From the NCBI GenBank assembly GCA_934255545.1, contig CAKQOE010000015.1, forward strand, positions 1 through 53,405: a DNA stretch of 53,405 nucleotides, written 5' to 3'. Below are positions 1 to 7,399 of this stretch, one piece after another. The translations under genes and the position numbers were made by a program. The notes beneath the pieces are model-generated. The model saw nothing but the letters and a program-made list of their open reading frames with translations. It searched no databases and was not told where the DNA came from. The DNA comes from an uncultured Clostridia bacterium (GTDB taxonomy: Bacteria; Bacillota; Clostridia; Peptostreptococcales; Anaerovoracaceae). Each line of letters begins with the position of its first letter. Positions within the stretch are counted from its first letter, which is position 1.

Positions 1-3
1 TGG

Positions 4-1296
4 CTATATGGCTGCCCGGAAAGCCTCAAAAAAAGTTATAAATTTTTTTGTCGTGGGCTTGACATACGGGTGCCTCAGGCTATGCAGATGTAATTCTTTA
101 GAGAAGCCGTTAGCGTCTCTGAACTTTCTAAACTCATCGCTTATTGTGTCCGGATGCATTACTGCACCTGTATCGTTTGTAAATATAAATCCGGTATCGG
201 TCCATGCGCTGCCTAATTTTAAACGCTGCTGCTTCTGATTTAGTCGTTGCTCTTTAAGCGCGGCGATAACTTGCGGAGATACTTTTATATAACGCTCTGA
301 GCTGCGGTTTTTAGTCTGATTCACATGCACGCCCATATCGGGAGAATATGAAATGGTCTTGTTTATGTTTATCAATCCATTTTCAAAATCAACATCGGGC
401 CATTTTAAGCCTATAAGCTCACCCCTGCGCATTCCTGTATATATCAATACCGTTATCGCAGTCCGGAATCTTACCGGCTCAAGTGCGAGCAGATCAAGCA
501 GGCGGCGAGCTTCTTCATCATCTAACGAATAAGCCTCTGTGCTCTGTACGTCGCTTCTGCGCTGCCTCTTACGCATGGCAACATTGAACGGTATCAGCTC
601 CAACTCGACCGCCCACGACAATATCATTGAAATTATAGCTTGATAGCCTTTTACCGTGCCTTTGTTGCGCTGCTTCATAGTCTTAACAACTTTGAATATG
701 TTTAAGAGCTTGCAGCCGAGCGCGTCAGCGATTTTTGTAGCCTCTTCATGCGTCAGCTTGTCACCGTTATAAATCTTTGTCAGAGTGTATTCTGAAACGC
801 CTGCACGCTGTGCAAGCTCTTTTTTACGTATGCCGAGCTTCTTCAAATGCTGCTTCATGTCGATGGTACAAACATATGACGAGATCTCGAACGGCTTTTC
901 TAAATCAGCGTAGAACTTGCGCAGATGCGCATATTTCAGCTGATCTATGTATATATGACCTATGCCGGCGTTTATAACTTCAAGCCGATGCGGTATATTC
1001 TTGTATGTGGTCGCTCTGAATGTGCGCTGCGCGTAATCCTCATCCCAACGAGCAGCGCATTCAGAAAACTTTATATGACCGCTCATTACAAGGCCCTTTT
1101 TAACTTCCTCTTCAAACAGGGCCGCACGCCTATTTGCTTCTTTTTCTGCAGCCTTTGCCGTGTATGGTCTGCCTGTATCAGGATTCAGTGCAGGCGGCTT
1201 CCATGTCCTTGTATGTTCTATCTGCTTCCCGTTTGCGTCATATCCGGCGTAGCAGCGGAACAAATAAGATTTACCGCGTTTTATTACTGTTGCCAT
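4..1296 (-). CDS. Tyrosine recombinase/integrase with internal HTH domain, C-terminus disrupted
   Basis: The start is the ATG at 1294-1296 (MATVIKRG), preceded by GGGTGAA; an ATG nine bases upstream has no good ribosome site. It begins one base after the XRE stop, so the two are co-transcribed. The order is an AP2-like arm-binding region, a core-binding region, a Cro/C1-type helix-turn-helix at about residues 147-205 (KKELAQRAGVSEYTLTKIYNG), the second half of the core-binding region, and the catalytic domain with TGMRRGEL and HSLRH. After HSLRH the usual T-x-A segment and the catalytic Tyr about 30 residues later are missing. They are replaced by a tail of about 21 residues without family resemblance (PYVKPTTKKF...). 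The protein should be unable to form the DNA-Tyr intermediate. The foreign tail could be the end of an insertion sequence or a rearrangement. Confidence 0.88.
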   Translation of the reverse strand: MATVIKRGKSYLFRCYAGYDANGKQIEHTRTWKPPALNPDTGRPYTAKAAEKEANRRAALFEEEVKKGLVMSGHIKFSECAARWDEDYAQRTFRATTYKNIPHRLEVINAGIGHIYIDQLKYAHLRKFYADLEKPFEISSYVCTIDMKQHLKKLGIRKKELAQRAGVSEYTLTKIYNGDKLTHEEATKIADALGCKLLNIFKVVKTMKQRNKGTVKGYQAIISMILSWAVELELIPFNVAMRKRQRRSDVQSTEAYSLDDEEARRLLDLLALEPVRFRTAITVLIYTGMRRGELIGLKWPDVDFENGLININKTISYSPDMGVHVNQTKNRSSERYIKVSPQVIAALKEQRLNQKQQRLKLGSAWTDTGFIFTNDTGAVMHPDTISDEFRKFRDANGFSKELHLHSLRHPYVKPTTKKFITFFEAFRAAI

Positions 1297-1297
1297 G

Positions 1298-2374
1298 TTA
1301 TTCACCCAACTTTAACCATGTTATTCCCGTACTCGTTGCATTCTGTACTGTGTCGTATAGTTTTTGAAATATGCCAATGATTTTTTTTTCTATTTCATCC
1401 AAATTCATTGAATCAATAAAGAAATTTTTATGATAAAGATCTTCAATTACTTCTTCAACCTCTTCAAAATCAAATTCTAAATAAGCAATGTCGGCGAGGT
1501 TGTCACTAAAGAACAGATCCTGAAGCATTTCATCAACTTCAAATCGGTGTTCTGACTTTACAAATTCTAACGCTTGCATTATAGAACTCTCTCTAAAAAA
1601 CATAGCAGCTGCTTGCGAGTTGTCACTGTAACAATATTTACGCACAGTATTAAACCAATTTAAGGACTTTTCAAACCATTCCCCTCGCTCTTCCTTGCTT
1701 GCAGTATAAAGTAATTCAGATATAAATGGTACTCCATACGAGTAAGCACCATGGGTTGCAAAAGATGGCACTTGAACCATGCTATAATTTGCTATATTAA
1801 AACAATTAATTTTTCTTAATTCTTCTAAACAATCCCGTGTATATCGTTCAAATAATTCAGCGTCAGACTTTGTATTAATAGGGTTCACAAATTCCCCTGA
1901 TCTGACATTGAAATAACTCTGTATAATGTGCTGTAATTCATGATCTAAATATTCGGCAAGCTTAAAATATTCTTTTAGTGTTAAATCCTCCGCGATGTCC
2001 TCTATATCATAGAGCTGAAGCAGCCACGGAAGCACCATATCATACAACACGAGCTGACGCGCTGAAATGCTTCTTTCATGTTCGTTCATAGCTGCAAACG
2101 GTTCTGCGTAAAGTTTTTTATTGTAGGCCTCGGCATCCTCTTCAGTTTTAAAATCATCCTCACCCAATAAATACTCCATACGAACACCGAATAACTTTGC
2201 AAATGCCCGTGCATTATCCGTTGTTAATTTTCTTTGTCCATTACATATACAGGCTATATTTGCAGATGAAAAACCAGTCACTCTTGCAAACTCTGCCTGA
2301 TTCTTAAAATTTTCATAAATGCAAGTTCTCACTCTTTCCCCTGTCTTTTTGTTAACATCTGATTCACTTTTCAT
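1298..2374 (-). CDS. XRE-family repressor with long C-terminal domain
   Basis: The start is the ATG at 2372-2374 (MKSESDVN), with GAGGTG seven bases upstream; an upstream in-frame ATG lacks a ribosome site. Residues about 10-70 form a Cro/C1 HTH (NQAEFARVTGFSSANIACIC) ending in the MEYLLGED signature common in ImmR-like repressors. The remaining ~285 residues are helical and acidic and I do not recognise them; there is no HExxH of an ImmA-type protease. It is divergent from the tandem-HTH gene and the replication module, and just upstream of the integrase, which is the usual place for the lysogeny-type master repressor. It probably represses the rightward promoter; the Bro-N protein may counteract it. 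Confidence 0.85.
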   Translation of the reverse strand: MKSESDVNKKTGERVRTCIYENFKNQAEFARVTGFSSANIACICNGQRKLTTDNARAFAKLFGVRMEYLLGEDDFKTEEDAEAYNKKLYAEPFAAMNEHERSISARQLVLYDMVLPWLLQLYDIEDIAEDLTLKEYFKLAEYLDHELQHIIQSYFNVRSGEFVNPINTKSDAELFERYTRDCLEELRKINCFNIANYSMVQVPSFATHGAYSYGVPFISELLYTASKEERGEWFEKSLNWFNTVRKYCYSDNSQAAAMFFRESSIMQALEFVKSEHRFEVDEMLQDLFFSDNLADIAYLEFDFEEVEEVIEDLYHKNFFIDSMNLDEIEKKIIGIFQKLYDTVQNATSTGITWLKLGE

Positions 2375-2425
2375 ATAATTCACCTCTAAAACTTCATAAA
2401 ATGCGTAAAAAAATCGTTTAATCAA

Positions 2426-2574
2426 TGGAAAAATATTGAAATACTAACCGAAAAATATTTTAACAGTAAGTAGCGTTTTTGTTTACAATGTGTTAGCATT
2501 TATATATAGAGTTTAAACCCTACACGTCAAGAAGTCAATGTAAACGCTAATGTTAAGAAAAAAAGGAGAAAAAC
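2426..2574. promoter_or_regulatory. Divergent control region between XRE repressor and tandem-HTH gene
   Basis: AT-rich gap between divergent genes. GTTTACAATG (2481-2490) and CAATGTAAAC (2536-2545) are inverted copies with one mismatch, each next to a TAGCGTTT-like extension, and are the best candidates for repressor operators. TATATA near 2501-2506 could be the -10 of the rightward promoter. AAAGGAG lies eight bases before the ATG at 2575. Operator assignment is inferred from symmetry and position. Confidence 0.5.
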
Positions 2575-2949
2575 ATGGCATTAAAAAACGCAGATATAAG
2601 GGAATTTATAACAAAATCAAAGTTAAAACGTTATCAGGTCGCAGAGCTTTTAGGTATGACACGCAACGACTTTGGCGTGTCTCTCCGTTATGAATACACT
2701 GAAGAGGAAAAAGAACGCATAAAACAGCTTATAAGAGATAACACAGAAAGAATATTAAACTCCCCACCAAAGAACGCTGATATACGCGAAGCTATAGAAA
2801 ACGCAGGCCTTAAATATTACGAAGTAGCCGACCTATTACATATAAGAGATGTCACGCTCTCGAACTGGCTTGCTCAGGATCTCCCGGAAAAGAAAAAAGC
2901 CCATATTTTACAGGTCATAAGAGAAAACAGCGTGCCCGAATCCGCATAA
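2575..2949 (+). CDS. Tandem-duplicated HTH protein
   Basis: First gene rightward of the repressor, with a strong AAAAAGGAG site. The 124 residues are two copies of one ~55-residue module: KNADIREFI...YQVAELLGMT...LIRDN (about 4-57) and KNADIREAI...YEVADLLHIR...VIREN (about 66-119), joined by ERILNSPP. Each copy looks like a small HTH of the kind found in phage Cro/excisionase proteins. The internal symmetry suggests a monomer that contacts a two-half-site operator. The position matches Cro or a Stl-antagonist slot. I do not recognise a named family. Confidence 0.75.
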   Translation: MALKNADIREFITKSKLKRYQVAELLGMTRNDFGVSLRYEYTEEEKERIKQLIRDNTERILNSPPKNADIREAIENAGLKYYEVADLLHIRDVTLSNWLAQDLPEKKKAHILQVIRENSVPESA

Positions 2950-3072
2950 TGAACATAATGAGCATAATGAACGCAGCGTTAAAGTAGATAAATGTTGTAA
3001 TTTCAATGTTTTACATTAAATTACATCAAAAAAAACACGTTCAAAATGCTAAGAATTGCTAAGGTTTACCCC

Positions 3073-3092
3073 ACGCGCGCGTGCGCGCGCGT
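3073..3092. other. Alternating purine-pyrimidine tract (possible Z-DNA)
   Basis: Twenty bases of strictly alternating ACGCGCGCG/TGCGCGCGCGT, almost a perfect palindrome, in an otherwise AT-rich gap before the excisionase and rep genes. GTCAACGCTGAC, a short inverted repeat, follows at about 3108-3119. It might be part of an origin or a supercoil-sensitive regulatory site; nothing in the sequence proves either. Confidence 0.5.
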
Positions 3093-3179
3093 AGAAAACA
3101 AAAAACGTCAACGCTGACGGGTCTAATGTTTTTAAACGTCCGCACGCTGCGCGGGGTAATATCAGGAGGAGAAACGACA

Positions 3180-3404
3180 ATGGAAAATACTAAAAACATG
3201 GACAATATAACAATACTGCCGCACATGGTCACGCTAAAAGAAGCCGCATCGCTCACCGGGCTATCATATGAGTTCCTACGCAGATCATGTATTAATGGCA
3301 GTCTACGCCATATAAAAAACGGAAACCGCTATTTAATATCAGAGGACGCATTGACGGAATTTCTGAGCGGCTCAAGTAACGACTCATTTAACCGCCCATC
3401 TTAA
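3180..3404 (+). CDS. Excisionase-like MerR/HTH_17 protein
   Basis: The start is ATG 3180 (MENTKNMD) with AGGAGG nine bases upstream; the open frame extends further upstream without a ribosome site. The 74 residues contain the HTH_17 signature VTLKEAASLTGLSYEFLRRSC...GSLRHIKNGNRYLIS..ALTEFL, the winged-helix fold used by small excisionases and DNA-binding accessory proteins. In this element it is the likely recombination directionality factor, although many such proteins also regulate replication genes such as the rep just downstream. Confidence 0.8.
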   Translation: MENTKNMDNITILPHMVTLKEAASLTGLSYEFLRRSCINGSLRHIKNGNRYLISEDALTEFLSGSSNDSFNRPS

Positions 3405-3520
3405 ACAGAACACAGAACACGATCATAGATTATAAACGGCGCGTGCCTCTTCATCACGGGAGCACCAGCCGTTTTAGACTTGATTAAACCGTTTATTTTT
3501 AGATTCACGTATCGGAGACC

Positions 3521-4465
3521 ATGGACAGAAGAAGCAGCAGAAACACCGCATATAAGAAAATAATACAGGCAGGTAATACACGCGAGATAACCAAGACCGT
3601 TTACAAAGGCTACACTCCAATCAGTAGCAAACGAAATGCAAAGGCCATGCCGTCACCGGCATGGATAAAAAAACATAACGCCCGTATACGAGCTAAAAAA
3701 GTCCGGGTCATAGTGAATAATAACTTCACTGCAGGAAATTATTTTTTAACGCTCACATACAGCGGAGACCGACCGACACAGGAACGCAGCGAAAGAGCAT
3801 TAAAAACGTTCTTTCAATGGATAAGGCGCAGACGTAAAAAGCAAGACGCAGAATTTAAATATATCATGTCCACAGAGGGCAGCGAAGCACCGAACAAACG
3901 GCGCATACATCATCATATCATAATAAACAACGCCGGAGATATAGACGAGCTTATAAGATACTGGACAAAAAACAACGGCATTACTAAGTATACACCTATA
4001 TACAGCGCAGACCTTGCGGAGCTTTCGGAGTACATAGCAAAGACTGCAGGCGAGTATTTACCGCATAATAATGAACAATGCAGCCGTATTCGCCACAGCC
4101 GTAATTTAATAATACCGCTTGAAGAGGTCGAAGAAATAAGCATAAAAGAACTCATTGAAGAGGCATCGCCGACAGGAAGCAAAGAGCCGAGACCGACACC
4201 CGGTTATTACATTCCTAAAGATAGCATAATACGCACGGTAAACCCGATAACTGGCGCATATGCCATTTATTACAGAGAATTAAAGCTACAGCACTACAAC
4301 ACATATAAGCCACACAGAAAACGGAGACACAGCGTATTTAGGCCATACCACGAACCATACTGCATGATAAACGCCGAGGGAGTACAAGAAATGTTTTTAA
4401 ATACAAAAGATGCTCCCACAGCAGCAGCGCAAAAGGGAGCATCTAAGACAATCATGGATCATTGA
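3521..4465 (+). CDS. rep: HUH-type rolling-circle replication initiator (Rep)
   Basis: Three rolling-circle motifs occur in order. FLTLTY (about residues 75-80) is motif I; IHHHIIIN (about 130-137) is the metal-binding HUH motif; SEYIAKTAGEYL (about 169-180) carries the motif III Tyr and Lys. This nicking enzyme would cut the leading-strand origin and join covalently to the 5' end through Tyr. The size (314 residues) and motif spacing resemble Reps of small phages and Gram-positive rolling-circle elements. GGAG precedes ATG 3521. The gap at 3405-3520 has an imperfect AAACGGC/GCCGTTT hairpin that might belong to the nick site. No partner helicase, relaxase or coat gene was found. Confidence 0.85.
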   Translation: MDRRSSRNTAYKKIIQAGNTREITKTVYKGYTPISSKRNAKAMPSPAWIKKHNARIRAKKVRVIVNNNFTAGNYFLTLTYSGDRPTQERSERALKTFFQWIRRRRKKQDAEFKYIMSTEGSEAPNKRRIHHHIIINNAGDIDELIRYWTKNNGITKYTPIYSADLAELSEYIAKTAGEYLPHNNEQCSRIRHSRNLIIPLEEVEEISIKELIEEASPTGSKEPRPTPGYYIPKDSIIRTVNPITGAYAIYYRELKLQHYNTYKPHRKRRHSVFRPYHEPYCMINAEGVQEMFLNTKDAPTAAAQKGASKTIMDH

Positions 4466-4554
4466 ATTGTTGCAGATAAATTATAGCCTATTCATGTTGA
4501 AATGTCAAAGCATTAAAACGGCCGCACAGCTGGGCCGGAAAGGAACAAAAGACA

Positions 4555-5388
4555 ATGAACGCATTAGAAACATTCAGCAACAGAGAATTTGGAGAAATAA
4601 GAACCGTAACAATAAACGGTGAACCATGGTTTATAGCTAAAGATGTGGCCGCTGCATTAGGCTATAAAAAATTAGATGCTATGTATAGAATCATTGATGA
4701 AGAGGATAAACGGGAAATAAACCCACAATCCGTTGTAAATACTGGATTCCCCCAAAACAGGGGAAACGCCCCCATTAATCCGAACATTAAAAGAATGACA
4801 CTGCTAAACGAAAGCGGCATGTATGAAGCCGTATTTAATAGCTCTTTGCCTACAGCAAAGCAGTTTAAAAAATGGGTAACATCCGAAGTTCTGCCCTCTA
4901 TCAGAAAGAATGGCGGCTATATATACGGACAAGAAACATTAACAGACGATGAACTTATAATACGCGCCCTACAGGTAGCCAATAATAAAATAGGGACGCG
5001 TAACGCCGTAATTGAGCAGCAGACGCATAAAATAAAAGAGCTTGAACAAAAGGCGGCTTATGCTGAGGCTATCGCTGCAAGCGATACATCAATACTCGTA
5101 AGAGAATTCGCACACATACTCAGACAAAACGGCATTAACACGGGTGAAAAACGGCTTTTTAAATGGTTTCGTGATAAAGGCTATATATACAGGAATTCTA
5201 CAGAGCCAACGCAAAGGGCGTTAGATCTTGAATTGTTTGAAGTACAACAGTATACAATCAAGACCGGGAAAGGCGAAAAGGTAACGAGAACAACACGCGT
5301 AACAGGTAAAGGGCAGGTCTATTTTACTGATAAGCTCTTGAACTCAAAGGGCGCACATACTGACAAGGTGGTAACGTTGCATGTCTGA
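4555..5388 (+). CDS. Phage antirepressor, Bro-N plus KilA-C domains
   Basis: Residues about 8-115 are a Bro-N domain (FGEIRTVTINGEPWFIAKDVAAALGY, then SGMYEAVFNSSLPTAKQFKKWVTSEVLPSIRKNGGY). After a short coiled coil (about 150-180), residues about 185-275 match the KilA-C/ANT domain (REFAHILRQNGINTGEKRLFKWFRDKGYI). Proteins of this build inactivate or compete with phage repressors, so the likely partner is the XRE protein at 1298-2374. The stop overlaps the next start by eight bases (ATGTCTGA), giving translational coupling. AAAGGAAC lies before the ATG. Confidence 0.92.
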   Translation: MNALETFSNREFGEIRTVTINGEPWFIAKDVAAALGYKKLDAMYRIIDEEDKREINPQSVVNTGFPQNRGNAPINPNIKRMTLLNESGMYEAVFNSSLPTAKQFKKWVTSEVLPSIRKNGGYIYGQETLTDDELIIRALQVANNKIGTRNAVIEQQTHKIKELEQKAAYAEAIAASDTSILVREFAHILRQNGINTGEKRLFKWFRDKGYIYRNSTEPTQRALDLELFEVQQYTIKTGKGEKVTRTTRVTGKGQVYFTDKLLNSKGAHTDKVVTLHV

Positions 5389-5827
5389 TATAAATATATT
5401 AGAACAGCATCGGGAACACTGGTACAAACTGCAAAAGCTCAGAGAAAACATTGAAGAGCTGCGCGAACGCGTTACACAGCCGTGCCGCTCACTTCTCAGG
5501 CATGGCGGCAGCTCCCGCAGGGAAACGGACAACATAGGCGATATGTTAAGCGTTATCGAGCAGACAGAAAATAAATATTATGATCTATACAACCAATATA
5601 TATGCGAACGTCAGAAGATAGAAAACATACTGGACAATGTTCCGGAAATACGGGAACGGATAATATTACGATACCGCTATTATAACGGCGGCATGCAGTG
5701 GAAAGAGATCATTAAAAAATTCGGCATAAGCAGAAGCACGGCGCAAGGAATACAGCAAGAAGCATTGAAACACTTTGAAGAGGCTGCAGCGGAGCAAAGC
5801 CATATTGAAGAGGCACAAAGCACATAA
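5381..5827 (+). CDS. Phage late-transcription-regulator-like protein (DUF1492/ArpU type)
   Basis: 148 residues: a long N-terminal coiled coil (about 5-90) with a conserved-looking SLLRHGGSSRRETDNIGDM patch, then a sigma-region-4-like HTH (RERIILRYRYYNGGMQWKEIIKKF...SRSTAQGIQQEALKHF). The layout matches small phage regulators that switch on late or packaging genes. No late genes exist here, so in a satellite it may act on helper-phage promoters or be a leftover. It is translationally coupled to the antirepressor. Confidence 0.7.
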   Translation: MSDINILEQHREHWYKLQKLRENIEELRERVTQPCRSLLRHGGSSRRETDNIGDMLSVIEQTENKYYDLYNQYICERQKIENILDNVPEIRERIILRYRYYNGGMQWKEIIKKFGISRSTAQGIQQEALKHFEEAAAEQSHIEEAQST

Positions 5828-6109
5828 AACAAATAATTATTGTAAATATCAGTTCGCTACATGAAGTAAAACGCATACATAACATGCGGCTATATCCGTA
5901 TTGCTAAGGTCAACAAAATAGTGTATTCCAACGTTTACATGGATTCAAAACAGAAAATATCAAATAGTATCTGCGCCTGCGGCTGTTACGCTGCGTTTAT
6001 GACCTACGTGCCGCGCAAGTTACCGGCAAATTATCAGCAAGTTAAAACCACATCCGGTAGCCTCTTTAGTACGTGGCAAATAAAAATCATTTATGAGCGA
6101 ACAAATATA
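5828..6109. other. Gene-free gap after the late-regulator gene
   Basis: An open frame at 5921-6124 lacks a ribosome site and resembles nothing, so I do not call it. ATTGCTAAGGT at about 5900-5910 repeats 11 bases found at about 3055-3065 upstream of the excisionase; these could be binding sites of an element protein. The 3' end of the gap leads into the type I TA promoter. Confidence 0.4.
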
Positions 6110-6139
6110 TTGAATATACCATAAGGGGTATGTTATAAT
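6110..6139 (+). promoter_or_regulatory. Promoter of type I toxin mRNA
   Basis: TTGAAT (6110-6115), 18 bases, TATAAT (6134-6139). The predicted transcript has a ~65-base leader in which CCCTCT-TTG-AGAGGG (about 6189-6204) folds over the start of the GGGGGTGAT ribosome site of the toxin. Confidence 0.7.
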
Positions 6140-6213
6140 AATATGTCCGAAAGGACAAGACAACGACATATAGAGAGCCGAGCGGCTACCCTCTTTGAGA
6201 GGGGGTGATACAT

Positions 6214-6297
6214 ATGACGACGTTTGAAACGATCATGGTTATTTTAACCGTTATAAATATCGTAGTAGACATAATCAATAGTATCATAAAAAAATAG
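6214..6297 (+). CDS. Type I TA small hydrophobic toxin (holin-like/par-like)
   Basis: 27 residues: MTTFETIMVIL, then a single hydrophobic helix ending in NSIIKK. This matches the pattern of short Bacillota membrane toxins (M[ST]TFE, one helix, lysine tail). GGGGGTGAT is five bases from the ATG and is partly buried in a leader hairpin. The stop codon lies inside a bidirectional terminator, and a convergent antisense promoter sits 80 bases downstream. That is the layout of par/Fst and TxpA/RatA-type loci. If expressed unchecked it would be expected to damage the membrane; here it probably stabilises the element. Confidence 0.75.
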   Translation: MTTFETIMVILTVINIVVDIINSIIKK

Positions 6298-6372
6298 CCG
6301 CCCACACGCCAAAAGTAGCAGCTATTTTTTATAAATACTGATAACCGAGTAGCCGTCAGGCTCTCCGTTGTT
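6285..6372 (-). ncRNA. Antisense antitoxin RNA of the type I TA locus
   Basis: The minus strand carries TATAAT (complement of 6379-6384), so the transcript should start near 6372 and end at the shared terminator. Its 5' part reads AGACAACAACGGAGAGCC, followed by TGACGGCT. The toxin mRNA leader carries a near-identical block in its own 5' region (about 6159-6188), and the two RNAs are complementary through the terminator and toxin 3' end. The exact ends are inferred. Confidence 0.65.
6289..6330. terminator. Bidirectional terminator of the TA locus
   Basis: AAAAAATAGC (6289-6298) pairs with GCTATTTTTT (6321-6330), so it works on both strands. It includes the toxin stop codon and is the region where the two RNAs overlap. 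Confidence 0.8.
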
Positions 6373-6450
6373 GTCTAAATTATAACACAATAAGAAAAAC
6401 CACGCAACAGCAGAAAATATATAAAAAAGGCAGAGAAAAACACAAAAGAT

Positions 6451-6684
6451 ATGAAAACACAGATAACAGCAGAAAAAGCAGACATAAAAAGGGCCTGCGA
6501 GAAAACAAGCTATGAAATACGCCGCCGTTGGAACAAGGCAAACTATACGCATATGTCATTTGACATAAAAAAAGAGGATGCAGAACGCTTCAGGGCGAAA
6601 TGTAAAGCCGAGGGAGTAGCACAGGCCGCTATACTCAAAGAAGCCATATATAAATTTTTAGACGAAGAAAGCCGGGAACAGTAA
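6451..6684 (+). CDS. Small ribbon-helix-helix-like protein
   Basis: The C-terminal half, HMSFDIKKEDAERFRAKC followed by AILKEAIYKFLDEE, fits an Arc/MetJ-type ribbon-helix-helix: a short beta strand, then two helices. The N-terminal ~33 residues are basic and helical. The ribosome site before ATG 6451 is weak, and a shorter start at the internal Met about 35 residues in is possible. It begins 67 bases beyond the antisense RNA promoter. The stop codon lies in the loop of a terminator. Probable DNA-binding regulator; target unknown. Confidence 0.55.
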   Translation: MKTQITAEKADIKRACEKTSYEIRRRWNKANYTHMSFDIKKEDAERFRAKCKAEGVAQAAILKEAIYKFLDEESREQ

Positions 6685-6699
6685 TGCCCCGGCTTTTAT
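6668..6699. terminator. Terminator after the RHH gene
   Basis: AAAGCCGGG (6668-6676) pairs with CCCGGCTTT (6688-6696), with a short T run. The left arm lies in the end of the coding region. The A-rich left flank may let it serve the convergent gene at 6761-6973 too. Confidence 0.7.
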
Positions 6700-6760
6700 T
6701 ATGCGCTTTTCTCTGCCCTCTTCAGTGCTGCCGCTTCTGATCTGCGGCGCATATAATCAG

Positions 6761-6973
6761 TTATGATCCATTCTCTGCGTTCTCTTCCCGTTCTACCTTT
6801 TCAAGTGTAGCCGTTTTAATATACTGAGACTTTGACACGCCAGCAGATGCGGCGGCCCTTTCTACCCTTGCAGCCTCTTCTTTCGTAAATACTGCGGCAA
6901 GCTGTTTATATTTCTCTTTGTGATATTTTTTATCATATGCCGTTTTATCAAAAGTTTTTTCAATCTTTGGCAA
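6761..6973 (-). CDS. Ribbon-helix-helix DNA-binding protein (TTG start)
   Basis: The start is TTG (complement of 6971-6973) with a very strong AGGGGGTGA site; no ATG fits. The basic N-terminus (KIEKTFDKTAYDKKYHKEKY) is followed by KQLAAVFTKEEAARVERAA and SKSQYIKTATLEKV, a typical Arc-like fold seen in small plasmid copy-control and mobilisation proteins. It is divergent from the promoter at 7046-7074, which contains a perfect 13-base inverted repeat, so it is the obvious candidate to bind that operator and regulate both directions. Confidence 0.7.
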   Translation of the reverse strand: MPKIEKTFDKTAYDKKYHKEKYKQLAAVFTKEEAARVERAAASAGVSKSQYIKTATLEKVEREENAENGS

Positions 6974-7045
6974 ATCGTCACCCCCTTTATATATCTAAGA
7001 TATTAGCACGTCTTGAACTTTTTTTCAATAATCTACAAAATAATA

Positions 7046-7099
7046 TTGACACGTCTATAACGTGCGATTATTATATAAGCATTACAACGTTATAGACGT
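7046..7099 (+). promoter_or_regulatory. Promoter with 13-base inverted-repeat operator
   Basis: TTGACA (7046-7051), 17 bases, TATTAT (7069-7074). ACGTCTATAACGT (7051-7063) and ACGTTATAGACGT (7087-7099) are exact reverse complements, centred 36 bases apart, one overlapping the -35/spacer and one around the likely start site. This spacing suits two dimers of a small repressor, probably the divergent RHH protein. Confidence 0.75.
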
Positions 7100-7133
7100 T
7101 TTAAAAACGTTAAATTTAAAAGGAGCACAAGCA

Positions 7134-7319
7134 ATGAAACAATACCGTTTAGAATTTAAGAATATTTATTATTCGGGTGTATGCTGCTACAGATACGACA
7201 ATGCAAAAGAAGCTATATCCGAAGCAGAAGAAATTGCAGAGATAGAAACAGTAACAAGCGTAACTTTGCTGAAGAGGAAACAGAACGGCAGATTTGGCGT
7301 TATAAAACGCTTTAAGTAA
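7134..7319 (+). CDS. Small hypothetical protein
   Basis: The start is ATG 7134 (MKQYRLEFKN) behind AAAGGAG; the open frame extends upstream over the promoter and should not be used. 61 residues: a short beta-rich start with a CC pair (YYSGVCCYRY), an acidic helix (AKEAISEAEEIAEIE) and a basic end. No family is recognised. It is driven by the operator-controlled promoter just upstream. Confidence 0.6.
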   Translation: MKQYRLEFKNIYYSGVCCYRYDNAKEAISEAEEIAEIETVTSVTLLKRKQNGRFGVIKRFK

Positions 7320-7399
7320 GTAGGAACCCACGAACGCATAAAAAATACGTTAAAAACGAAATTAGATACCTTGTACGGCATAAAGAAAGGAGCTGAACT

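Noticed and set aside
1..60. Named insertion sequence at the left edge
   Set aside because: The sequence fused to the integrase may be an IS end, but no transposase or inverted repeat is visible in the window, so I do not name one.
5921..6124. 67-residue open frame in the element
   Set aside because: No ribosome site, no recognisable protein features, and it overlaps the toxin promoter.
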